5,632 bases of DNA from positions 3,008 through 8,639 of the forward strand of contig DBYF01000126.1 of the NCBI GenBank assembly GCA_002310155.1, in the 5' to 3' direction. A program made the position numbers and the translations under genes. Source of the stretch: Mageeibacillus sp. UBA1193 (GTDB taxonomy: Bacteria > Bacillota > Clostridia > Saccharofermentanales > Saccharofermentanaceae). Of this stretch, positions 1 to 5,628 are shown in pieces. The stretch's first letter is position 1. The number at the start of each line of letters is the position of its first letter. The notes below the pieces were generated by a model. The model ran no database searches, was not told where the DNA came from, and saw nothing but the letters and a program-made list of their open reading frames with translations.

Positions 1-206
1 TGCAGTGTCTCGACCATCGAGTCGAAAAGCACTGTGGTGACGTAGCACTCGCCGTCTTCTTTCTTCTGCTTGGCGATCATGGAGTTAAAACCTCCGATGG
101 TGTCGCTCTCCAGTCCGCCCATGGATCCGGATCGATCGAGGATAAAAACGATCTCGGTGATGTTGTTCTTAGCTTCCTTATTGTTGTTGCTGATCTCTTT
201 TTTCAT
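1..206 (-). CDS. VWA-domain protein, N-terminal part (runs off left edge)
   Basis: Only the first 68 codons are present; the reading frame is open to the left edge. The start is set by an ATG at 206-204 behind an AGGAGGA ribosome binding site (214-220, 7-nt spacer). After a short polar leader, a hydrophobic strand leads into D24-R-S-G-S28-M, the DxSxS metal-ion-dependent adhesion site (MIDAS) of von Willebrand factor A domains, followed by 'LESDTIGGFN' and a second strand 'TTVLFD'. This pattern fits a group of small stand-alone bacterial VWA proteins, which by memory are around 200 residues; their role is generally unassigned. There is no signal peptide in the visible part, so a cytoplasmic protein is likely. 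It lies beyond the operon terminator and is probably a separate transcription unit. The domain call is solid; function is unknown. Confidence 0.85.
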   Translation of the reverse strand, partial: MKKEISNNNKEAKNNITEIVFILDRSGSMGGLESDTIGGFNSMIAKQKKEDGECYVTTVLFDSMVETL

Positions 207-213
207 GGTCTTT

Positions 214-220
214 TCCTCCT
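214..220 (-). promoter_or_regulatory. Ribosome binding site of the VWA gene
   Basis: AGGAGGA on the minus strand, 7 nt before the ATG at 206. It fixes the start of a gene that is otherwise cut by the window edge. I could not find a convincing -35/-10 pair in the roughly 75 bp between this site and the terminator at 296-322. Confidence 0.8.
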
Positions 221-295
221 GTTTTTTACCGCGGCACCGTTGCTTTTCGCTCGGACCGCATCTCTTTCTTACAAGCTCATTAAACAGGTTTTGGG

Positions 296-322
296 AAAAG
301 AAAAGGTCGCCCGTCGGGCGAC
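296..322 (-). terminator. Intrinsic terminator at the end of the five-gene operon
   Basis: On the minus strand a perfect 7-bp GC-rich stem (GTCGCCC / GGGCGAC, 306-312 with 316-322, 3-nt loop) is followed by CTTTTCTTTT. It begins 11 bp after the TGA stop of the phosphoesterase-transglutaminase gene (334-336). Position, strand and T tract all fit Rho-independent termination of the operon. The stem itself is symmetrical, but no T run follows it on the plus strand, so it is probably one-directional. Confidence 0.85.
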
Positions 323-333
323 ATCTTCAAAAA

Positions 334-2337
334 TCATATTCGGACAAATTCCTTGACGCCGGTTGCCACTGTATCATCATCGATCTCATGGTCGTACAGG
401 ATCTGCTCCTGTGTCAGCATGAAGTAGCGGTACCAGCCGGGCGTGCCCACGTATCCGGTGCCGTCTGCCCAGGTAACATCCACGTGATAAGTCCCCTCCG
501 GAAGCTTGACAAGATTCCATGCATGGCCCACATCATTGATACGTCCGGAGACCGTTTTGCAATACAGATTGGCCTTCTTACAGAGATACTCCATCGCCGC
601 GGAGTATCCGGCGCAGATCGAATATCCGTCCATAATTCCTGCCCACGGCGCCGCCTGGACAGAGGCCCATCCCTCATAGTCGTAGTCCTGGTTCATCGAG
701 ATCTGCGATGCCAGGTAGCAGTATTTCTCATACGCGGTCATATCATCGGTGAGACCGGCAAGGATCTCGTCGACTTTCTCATTAAACCGCGCCATACCCG
801 CCTTCACATCATTGATATCATGACTCGGATTCTCATTCTCCCATCTGCACCAGTAGTCGATCTGCAAACCCTGGATCTCACCCTGGTCATTATTTATCTC
901 TCTTAATTCAAAGTAATTTCTGAATTCGAGATGATGTACCTCAACTACCCCCGATACGTAAAGGAGGTCGTCCATGTAATCGTATCCGAGTTCTTTTCGG
1001 TCATAGTAATGCGGCTCGAAGTTAGAGATCTTCTCTACAAGATCATCGTAGATCTTCTTCTGCTGATCCGTTAATTCCGGGAACTCCGGTTCTTCGTACG
1101 GATAGCATGTCAGATCTATACCCGGATCGATCGTCGGAGCTGTCGTGGTCTCCGTGGTAGTGATTTCCGTCGTGGTTTCGGTAGTGGTCTCTTCTGTAGT
1201 ACTCTCCGTGGTCTCCTTCTGTCTCGGCTTTCCGGTTCCGTCAGATGTGACATCGATGATGCAGTACTCGGAGATCGTGCCGGTCTTATACGGGATCGCC
1301 CAGCTGGCAATACCCGACGATACGATAAAGTTCGTATCTCCTCTTTTCTTTAATCCGTAGGTGGAATCATTCGCGCCGACCAGTTCTCCAAGCGGGCGGA
1401 TCGGGATCATCTGACCGCCGTGTGTGTGTCCGCTCAGCACCAGATCACATCCCGCTTCTTTCTCGGCGGTATAATCATTCGGCTGGTGGTCGATCGCGAT
1501 GATATATCTCGATTTATCAAGTGGCTCCGTCAGATCCGCGATCGGCATTCTCACCATACTCTTATCTTTTCTTCCGACAACATAGTAGTCGTCTCCGACC
1601 GCTACGATTTCATCGAGAAGGACATGAACGCCGTTCTTCTCCAGTTCATCGATCAGATCGTCAAAGGTGAAGTCACGGTAGTCGCTGTATCCTACGTCGT
1701 GGTTTCCCGGCGAGTAATACACACCATAGGTCGTCTCCAGTTCTCCAAGCGCGCGGCAGCAGATGATCATGTCTTCTTTCTTCGTATCATCATCAACAAA
1801 ATCACCTGCAATTATGAGCATGTCCGGATGCTGCTCTCCGATCGTCTCTATGCGGTCAGCAAATCCCTCACCACCGAAGCACGCGCCGACATGCGAGTCC
1901 GAGATGAGCGCGATACGAAGCGGCTCCACATCCTTCGATGTCGTCAGCTGGTACTCCGTTTTATACATATGTGTCGCCAGGAAATATGCGACTGTCATGT
2001 AGATGACCGCGAGCGGAAGTGCGAGTGCTCCGGCAAGCCAGAACGGAAGTTTCTTTCCTTTTCTCAGCTTCTGTACGACTAAGAAGATGACATCGAAAAT
2101 TGCCCAGAATACGGCAAGATGAAATATCGGAACTATGAAAATATACGGGCGGATCGCACTCACGACAGCCAGGATCACGATAGGGATCAGGGTAAGAAGT
2201 GTGGCCTTTTTCCGATTCTCTTTCGAAGCCGTCTTTGCCGGTTCTCCCTTAAGGAAGATCGCGCGGATCCTGAAAAAAAGATAGCCCAGACTTACCAGAA
2301 GCACAGTCAGAAACAGCAGAAACATCATCACGACCAT
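334..2337 (-). CDS. Membrane-anchored metallophosphoesterase fused to a transglutaminase-like domain
   Basis: 667 residues. Four hydrophobic segments (about 4-22, 46-62, 66-88, 99-121) are followed by a calcineurin-like phosphoesterase (about 138-365) with its dinuclear-metal motifs: D147-S-H149, G178-D179, G211-N-H-D214, H284 and G303-H-T-H306-GGQ. This matches the YkuE/YaeI type of phosphoesterase. A Thr/Glu-rich linker (375-400) then leads to a transglutaminase-like domain (about 420-660) with the Cys-His-Asp triad C575 (in 'YSICAGYS'), H605 (in 'GHAWN') and D620 (in 'HVDVTW'). Lys/Arg-rich loops after segments 1 and 3 put those loops inside, so both catalytic domains should face outward, which suits the 'TTTE' linker. 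The start has GGAGGA at 2347-2352, inside the end of the GH43 gene, and the two genes are 2 bp apart. A cell-envelope hydrolase or protein-processing role is inferred; the substrates are unknown. The domain calls are firm. Confidence 0.9.
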   Translation of the reverse strand: MVVMMFLLFLTVLLVSLGYLFFRIRAIFLKGEPAKTASKENRKKATLLTLIPIVILAVVSAIRPYIFIVPIFHLAVFWAIFDVIFLVVQKLRKGKKLPFWLAGALALPLAVIYMTVAYFLATHMYKTEYQLTTSKDVEPLRIALISDSHVGACFGGEGFADRIETIGEQHPDMLIIAGDFVDDDTKKEDMIICCRALGELETTYGVYYSPGNHDVGYSDYRDFTFDDLIDELEKNGVHVLLDEIVAVGDDYYVVGRKDKSMVRMPIADLTEPLDKSRYIIAIDHQPNDYTAEKEAGCDLVLSGHTHGGQMIPIRPLGELVGANDSTYGLKKRGDTNFIVSSGIASWAIPYKTGTISEYCIIDVTSDGTGKPRQKETTESTTEETTTETTTEITTTETTTAPTIDPGIDLTCYPYEEPEFPELTDQQKKIYDDLVEKISNFEPHYYDRKELGYDYMDDLLYVSGVVEVHHLEFRNYFELREINNDQGEIQGLQIDYWCRWENENPSHDINDVKAGMARFNEKVDEILAGLTDDMTAYEKYCYLASQISMNQDYDYEGWASVQAAPWAGIMDGYSICAGYSAAMEYLCKKANLYCKTVSGRINDVGHAWNLVKLPEGTYHVDVTWADGTGYVGTPGWYRYFMLTQEQILYDHEIDDDTVATGVKEFVRI
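1138..1215 (-). repeat. Thr/Glu-rich interdomain linker encoded by degenerate short repeats
   Basis: Encodes residues 375-400 of the phosphoesterase-transglutaminase protein, almost entirely Thr and Glu in TTE/TTTE units. At DNA level it is a run of ACC/ACT/ACG and GAA/GAG codons with varied third positions. Such linkers join domains in secreted Clostridia proteins. The reading frame is intact across it, so the two catalytic domains are one polypeptide. Confidence 0.85.
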
Positions 2338-2339
2338 CG

Positions 2340-3935
2340 TTATGCTTCCTCCAGCATGAATTCCGAGAATCCCGCCTGTCCACCGGGTTCTTTCTGTGAA
2401 TATGCGAACAGTCCGAACCTCGCTCCGGTGAAGTGATCCAGACGGAAACGAAGTTTATGCGGGGTTCCGATCTTCTCCCATTTTCCGTCTTCGAAGATCT
2501 CACATTCCGCCTCGTCTTTTTCGTTTTCGAAAAGCACTTTCACGCGGACTTTTATCGTTGTTTTATCGTCAGGAAGAACTCTCTCTTCCAGCACATCACC
2601 CTTGACCGGACTTAAGTCCCACGGGCCTTCTGTGCTGGTATGTGCATACATTACTTCGTAGAGTTTTCCATCTTTTTTCTCGATGCCGGCCCAGCAGTAA
2701 TCTCCCTGCAGAACACAGAGTCCCGAGCAGTCGCCGTCGCGAAGCTGCGATCCGTCGATCGTCACTTCGGAAGTGCAACCCGGATAAACCATGCGCTGTG
2801 TCAGAGTGTTTCTCGCGTGGTTGAGATTGAGGCTCAGCTTATCTGTTTTGATCCAGAGTTTCCCTTCGTTTTCATCACGGAAAATCAGATCAAGATCCGG
2901 CTCGTGATTGAACTGCCAGAAGCTTCTGAATCCGAATGTACCGAAGGTCCTTCTGAACTCATCAGTGTCCTTATTTTCTCCCCACGCAAATCCGTATTTG
3001 AAATCATCGGATCCGATGAGTGGTGCATACTCGTAATGCTTTTTGGCTTTAGCGGATACGGGGAGCATCATGTCATGCGGCACTTCTCCATCGACGCCAA
3101 ATACGATTCTATCTCCATCCCAGGATACCGGAACGACCACCGGGATCCTTCCGATCGCGCCGCTGTCCTGGAAAAGGACTGCGTTCCACGTGTCGTCCAC
3201 ACCGCATACGATACCGCCCTGCGCGACACCGGAATCTCTAAATCCCATGTCATCATTTAAGATATCTCCGCCAGTAAATTCTCCCTCAATTGAATCGGAA
3301 GAAAAGCATGCTTCGACACGTCTCCATCTCTCCGCAAGCGAGTGGATGAAGAACAGATAATATCTGCCGTTGATCTTATAAAGATGTGAGCCTTCGTATC
3401 CGAGTCTTGCCTCTTTGGAATCCTCTACGATCAGGCGGTGAAGCCCGCCTTCTTTCGGCCCTGTCAGTTCACTGTTTAATTCCGTCAGATAGATCTGGCG
3501 GTTACCGTAAACGATATAGATACGGTCGTCATCGTCGAAGAGAAGTGAACAGTCGTGATAGAATCCTTCGATCTCACTTTTGCGCCACGGACCTTCGATC
3601 TTTTCCGCACGATAGAGGTATGTTTTCCATGTATCATTGCAGACAAATACTACGTAAAAAGTACCCTTGTGATAGCGCAGGCTTGCCGCCCACATTCCCT
3701 TACCGTAGATGTATTTATCATCGGTCAGTTTCTGCGCGTCTGTGCTGTCCAGGCGGTCAAAAACATATGCCGCATGCTCCCAGTTCAGAAGATCGTACGA
3801 GCGCAGGATCTGTCCTCCGGGAAGAAAATGCATCGTCGTGGAGATCATATAGTAGACACCATCGACGAAGATCACATCCGGATCAGGAAAGTCCATCTTA
3901 AGACTCGGATTCATGCAATAAGAATAATATTTCAT
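2340..3935 (-). CDS. GH43 family glycoside hydrolase (beta-xylosidase / alpha-L-arabinofuranosidase type)
   Basis: 531 residues, the usual length for two-domain GH43 enzymes. An N-terminal five-bladed propeller (about 12-300) carries the expected acidic triad: base D18 in 'DFPDPDV', pKa-modulating D128 in 'YHDCSLLFDD', and acid E181 in 'GYEGSHLYK'. 'YYMISTTMH', 'AQGGIV' and 'LFQDSGAIGRIP' resemble the GH43_12-like group. The C-terminal part (about 320-528) looks like the concanavalin-A-like beta-sandwich found at the end of GH43 xylosidases. There is no signal peptide, so it should act in the cytoplasm on imported xylo- or arabino-oligosaccharides; exact specificity cannot be read from sequence. 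The ATG at 3935 lies 2 bp after the mnmM stop, with GAAGGGAAG at 3942-3950. No sugar transporter or sugar-type regulator is adjacent. The family call is strong; substrate is inferred. Confidence 0.92.
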   Translation of the reverse strand: MKYYSYCMNPSLKMDFPDPDVIFVDGVYYMISTTMHFLPGGQILRSYDLLNWEHAAYVFDRLDSTDAQKLTDDKYIYGKGMWAASLRYHKGTFYVVFVCNDTWKTYLYRAEKIEGPWRKSEIEGFYHDCSLLFDDDDRIYIVYGNRQIYLTELNSELTGPKEGGLHRLIVEDSKEARLGYEGSHLYKINGRYYLFFIHSLAERWRRVEACFSSDSIEGEFTGGDILNDDMGFRDSGVAQGGIVCGVDDTWNAVLFQDSGAIGRIPVVVPVSWDGDRIVFGVDGEVPHDMMLPVSAKAKKHYEYAPLIGSDDFKYGFAWGENKDTDEFRRTFGTFGFRSFWQFNHEPDLDLIFRDENEGKLWIKTDKLSLNLNHARNTLTQRMVYPGCTSEVTIDGSQLRDGDCSGLCVLQGDYCWAGIEKKDGKLYEVMYAHTSTEGPWDLSPVKGDVLEERVLPDDKTTIKVRVKVLFENEKDEAECEIFEDGKWEKIGTPHKLRFRLDHFTGARFGLFAYSQKEPGGQAGFSEFMLEEA

Positions 3936-3937
3936 AT

Positions 3938-4513
3938 CTATCTTCCCTTCAGGATCAGTATCGGGATCGGCGGGCAGTTGCTCCGGTTCACAAAAGGCAT
4001 CTCGACGACGGTATATTTCGAACTGTCGATCGTCGGAAGATATTCCAGAAGCGCGTCCTTTTCTTCGAAGCCGGTCTCACGTCCGTAGTAAAGGATCAGC
4101 GTCATGATGCCGTCGTCCTTGAGGAGTTCCAATCCCGCTTCGATCGCAGGGATACTGGTCTCTTTTTTCGTAAAGATATTGTGGTCACCCTTCGGCAGCC
4201 AACCGAAGTTAAACGTGATGCACGACACCGTTCCCGGCTCGGCATATCTGCCCATCTCACTGTGGCTTTCAAGGTGCACTTCCGCACGGTCAGCGAGTCC
4301 TTTTGCAGAGAGAAGATCCTTCGTACTCGCCACCGCGTCTTCCTGGATATCGAAAGCAATGACTTTACCGGAAGGACCGACAAGTTCACAGAGCATCGCC
4401 GTATCGTTACCGCGGCCGGCGGTCGCATCGATACAGAGATCTCCCTCTTTTACGTGTTCACGGATGACTTTAGAGATGATATCGAGCGCACTGAAAGAAG
4501 GTCTTCTGTCCAT
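3938..4513 (-). CDS. mnmM: tRNA mnm5(s2)U methyltransferase MnmM (YtqB-like, class I SAM-dependent)
   Basis: 191 residues, close to Bacillus subtilis YtqB/MnmM. The Rossmann SAM-binding motif I is D29-A-T-A-G33-R-G35-N-D37-T, followed by the acidic end of strand 2 in 'AFDIQ' (D55). The family signature 'FNFGWLPKGD' (101-110), 'ETSIPAIEAGLELL' and 'LILYYGRETG' match the YtqB/rRNA-methylase-like family (Pfam PF06962). Members of this family are known to add the final methyl group when the wobble uridine 34 of certain tRNAs is changed from aminomethyl to methylaminomethyl uridine, a cytoplasmic step affecting decoding of split codon boxes. The ATG at 4513 is 6 bp after the arsR stop; GAGGAG at 4526-4531, inside arsR, is the likely ribosome site, with a rather long 12-nt spacer. 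Placement in an operon with a metal regulator and a glycosidase has no evident reason. Confidence 0.82.
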   Translation of the reverse strand: MDRRPSFSALDIISKVIREHVKEGDLCIDATAGRGNDTAMLCELVGPSGKVIAFDIQEDAVASTKDLLSAKGLADRAEVHLESHSEMGRYAEPGTVSCITFNFGWLPKGDHNIFTKKETSIPAIEAGLELLKDDGIMTLILYYGRETGFEEKDALLEYLPTIDSSKYTVVEMPFVNRSNCPPIPILILKGR

Positions 4514-4519
4514 GAGATC

Positions 4520-4912
4520 TTACAGCTCCTCGATGTGTTCCTGACCGATCTCGAGAATGTCTTTGACATGTTCATCCGCCAGTTCATACAGGATCGATTT
4601 TCCCTCACGGGTATTCTTCACAAGCTTATTCTGCTTCAGGATCTTCAGCTGATGGGAGACCGCGGACTGGTTCATCTCCAGTTCCGACGCAAGATCACTT
4701 ACGCAGAGAGGACCATTCATCAGCGCATAGAGGATGCGGATGCGGGTGGAGTCACCAAACACCTTAAAAAGATCTGCCAGATCGTAAAGCATCTCTTCCT
4801 GCTTCTTCGCGGCCGCCACTTTCTTCCCGGCGGATGTTTTCTTCTCTGCCGGTGTCTTCTTAGCTGCGGTTGTTTTCTTCACTACTGTCTTCTTTTTTGC
4901 CGGAGCTGCCAT
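4520..4912 (-). CDS. ArsR/SmtB-family repressor with lysine-rich N-terminal tail, probable zinc sensor
   Basis: 130 residues from the ATG at 4912; an alternative ATG at 4933 adds seven residues. I prefer 4912 because AGGAAGGA (4920-4927) sits 7 nt before it. Residues about 41-125 form a winged helix of the ArsR family ('LFKVFGDSTRIRIL', then 'LCVSDLA' and the recognition helix around 82-92, 'QSAVSHQLKIL'). The C-terminal helix has D113-x-H115 and H126-x2-E129, the same residues and spacing as the alpha5 zinc site of Synechococcus SmtB (D104, H106, H117, E120), so zinc-responsive derepression is predicted. C70 and D73 also match half of SmtB's second metal site, but no Cys/His arm is visible. 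Residues about 5-37 are an unusual Lys/Ala/Thr tail. The gene overlaps the kinase gene by 53 bp in another frame. Family call strong; metal identity inferred. Confidence 0.9.
   Translation of the reverse strand: MAAPAKKKTVVKKTTAAKKTPAEKKTSAGKKVAAAKKQEEMLYDLADLFKVFGDSTRIRILYALMNGPLCVSDLASELEMNQSAVSHQLKILKQNKLVKNTREGKSILYELADEHVKDILEIGQEHIEEL
4802..4897 (-). repeat. Degenerate 18-bp tandem repeat encoding Lys-Lys hexads
   Basis: Lys-Lys codon pairs (AAG/AAA) recur at exactly 18-bp spacing, starting on the plus strand at 4802, 4820, 4838, 4856, 4874 and 4892 as CTTCTT, TTTCTT or CTTTTT. Five full units plus one final doublet give a six-residue protein period such as KKTTAA and KKTPAE (KK at residues 6, 12, 18, 24, 30 and 36 from the 4912 start). 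The right part of the array (4863-4897) is also read in another frame as the end of the kinase gene, whose TAA stop (4860-4862) lies inside the array. Confidence 0.85.
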
Positions 4913-5444
4913 CTTCTTGTCCTTCCTTCTCATCTTGTCCTTTTCCAGTCAGGACAGCCATAACTCTCTGCGCCACGATCTGTGGTCTCGTGCGGTGCGT
5001 ACGGATACGGATATCCGCATATCTCAGATAGAGCGGCCTGCGCTCTCTGTATACACCATGGATCGTCTGGTTCGGCCCCAGAACGACACCTCTCTTCTTC
5101 GGATCACCCATGCGCCGCATGAGCATATTCAGATCCGTTTCCAGATAGACGATCGTCGCGATAGAACTTAAGTAAGTCATGCCGTGCTGGCAGAATATCG
5201 CACTTCCTCCGGTCGCCACGACCTTCGGTGTATCATCCAGTGAGAAGAGCGCGTTCTCTTCCGCGGAGAGGAAGTAATCCATACCCTTCTCCTGCTGGAT
5301 CTTCGCCAGCGGCATACCTTCCGCCTGCACGATCAGTTCGTCCGTATCGACGAAAGGTATTTCAAGTTCCCGTGCAAGGATCCGTCCGATCGTGGTCTTG
5401 CCACAACCCGGCATACCGATGAGGATGATCATTTTATCAAACAT
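4860..5444 (-). CDS. Shikimate kinase-family P-loop kinase (AroK-like, divergent substrate pocket)
   Basis: 194 residues from the ATG at 5444, chosen over an ATG at 5489 because GGGAGGAG (5450-5457) is 5 nt upstream. Walker A is G10-M-P-G-C-G-K16-T-T18; D33-T-D35 matches the Mg/substrate Asp pair of shikimate kinases; 'VVATGGSA' (75-82) replaces the usual GGG(A); and a lid region with R118 is followed by 'ERRPLYLRYAD' (134-144). Shikimate kinase makes shikimate 3-phosphate in the cytoplasm for aromatic amino acid synthesis. However, the shikimate-binding Arg of the usual 'FRxxE' motif is Leu here (F58-L59-S-A-E62), and GGG is GGS, so the substrate may differ. Residues about 168-194 form a charged Gly/Glu/Lys/Ser tail beyond the normal fold, and its last 17 codons overlap arsR. 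First gene of the apparent operon; no other aro gene is visible. Confidence 0.82.
   Translation of the reverse strand: MFDKMIILIGMPGCGKTTIGRILARELEIPFVDTDELIVQAEGMPLAKIQQEKGMDYFLSAEENALFSLDDTPKVVATGGSAIFCQHGMTYLSSIATIVYLETDLNMLMRRMGDPKKRGVVLGPNQTIHGVYRERRPLYLRYADIRIRTHRTRPQIVAQRVMAVLTGKGQDEKEGQEDGSSGKKEDSSEENNRS
4920..4927 (-). promoter_or_regulatory. Ribosome binding site deciding the arsR start
   Basis: AGGAAGGA lies 7 nt upstream of the ATG at 4912, inside the 3' end of the kinase gene. The other in-frame ATG at 4933 has only AAGGA about 4 nt before it, so the inner start is favoured. Translation of arsR is likely coupled to the kinase. Confidence 0.6.
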
Positions 5445-5449
5445 AATCG

Positions 5450-5457
5450 CTCCTCCC
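5450..5457 (-). promoter_or_regulatory. Ribosome binding site deciding the kinase start
   Basis: GGGAGGAG, 5 nt before the ATG at 5444. The upstream in-frame ATG at 5489 would place its first codons at the predicted -10 box and add 15 residues before the normal kinase N-terminus, so it is unlikely. Confidence 0.8.
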
Positions 5458-5489
5458 TTCACCCTGCACGATAGAATCGTCTGTTTCAC

Positions 5490-5518
5490 TTAATATAAGT
5501 ATATCAATTCATCTTCAA
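5490..5518 (-). promoter_or_regulatory. Predicted sigma-A promoter of the five-gene operon
   Basis: On the minus strand, TTGAAG (5513-5518) and TATTAA (5490-5495) are separated by 17 bp and sit in an AT-rich stretch about 45 bp before the kinase ATG. Each hexamer matches the consensus at 4 of 6 positions. TATACT (5 of 6) nearby is an alternative -10 box with a poor -35. No other promoter is needed, as the downstream genes overlap or are 2-6 bp apart. Confidence 0.5.
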
Positions 5519-5553
5519 AAGCGAAGCTATAAAAAGAAACTCCATGAAAAAAT

Positions 5554-5567
5554 CACGATATTTCGTG
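5554..5567. repeat. Short inverted repeat between the divergent promoters
   Basis: CACGA-TATT-TCGTG, a perfect 5-bp inverted repeat with a 4-bp centre, about 36 bp upstream of the minus-strand -35 box and just upstream of the plus-strand promoter. It could be an operator. On the minus strand it is followed by ATTTTTT, so a weak terminator is also possible, though the stem is short. Confidence 0.35.
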
Positions 5568-5599
5568 CAATATATCTTGTTTCCCTACGATGCCCCCTT

Positions 5600-5608
5600 T
5601 GCTATAAT
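5600..5608 (+). promoter_or_regulatory. Extended -10 promoter for a divergent gene beyond the right edge
   Basis: TGCTATAAT is a perfect TATAAT with the extended TGn element, giving a likely start near 5615. The -35 region is poor: TTTCCC at 17 bp, or TTGTTT (5577-5582) at a long 20 bp. Extended -10 promoters often lack a good -35. The gene it would drive is outside the window. Confidence 0.55.
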
Positions 5609-5612
5609 GTTT

Positions 5613-5628
5613 CCTGTTCGAAAACAGG
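5613..5628 (+). repeat. Inverted repeat at the predicted divergent transcription start
   Basis: CCTGTT-CGAA-AACAGG: 6-bp arms around 4 bp, covering roughly +1 of the plus-strand promoter. It could be an operator or a 5' hairpin of the divergent transcript. It does not match the Gram-positive LexA box (GAAC-N4-GTTC), whose arms face the other way. Confidence 0.4.

Noticed and set aside
70..906. Long plus-strand open frame of 278 codons
   Set aside because: It runs antisense through the VWA gene start, the terminator and the transglutaminase domain, has no recognisable domain, and the opposite strand has clear motifs and ribosome sites.
1138..1215. Frameshift or gene boundary between the phosphoesterase and the transglutaminase-like domain
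   Set aside because: The frame is continuous, there is no ribosome site or suitable start after the linker, and the Thr/Glu composition is a typical interdomain linker.
1420..2082. Plus-strand open frame of 220 codons
   Set aside because: It is entirely antisense to the phosphoesterase domain, whose metal motifs are complete on the minus strand; the encoded sequence has no family features.
4802..4897. CRISPR or mobile-element repeat
   Set aside because: The units are 18 bp, degenerate, without spacers, and are explained by the coding of a periodic Lys-Lys tail.
4181..4963. Plus-strand open frame of 260 codons, ending in a Leu/Cys-rich stretch
   Set aside because: It is the antisense of mnmM and the lysine-repeat region of arsR. 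The Leu/Cys-rich end is just the complement of the 18-bp repeat, not a membrane segment.
5613..5628. LexA/SOS box
   Set aside because: The palindrome has its GTTC and GAAAAC halves in the reverse order to the Gram-positive LexA consensus GAAC-N4-GTTC.
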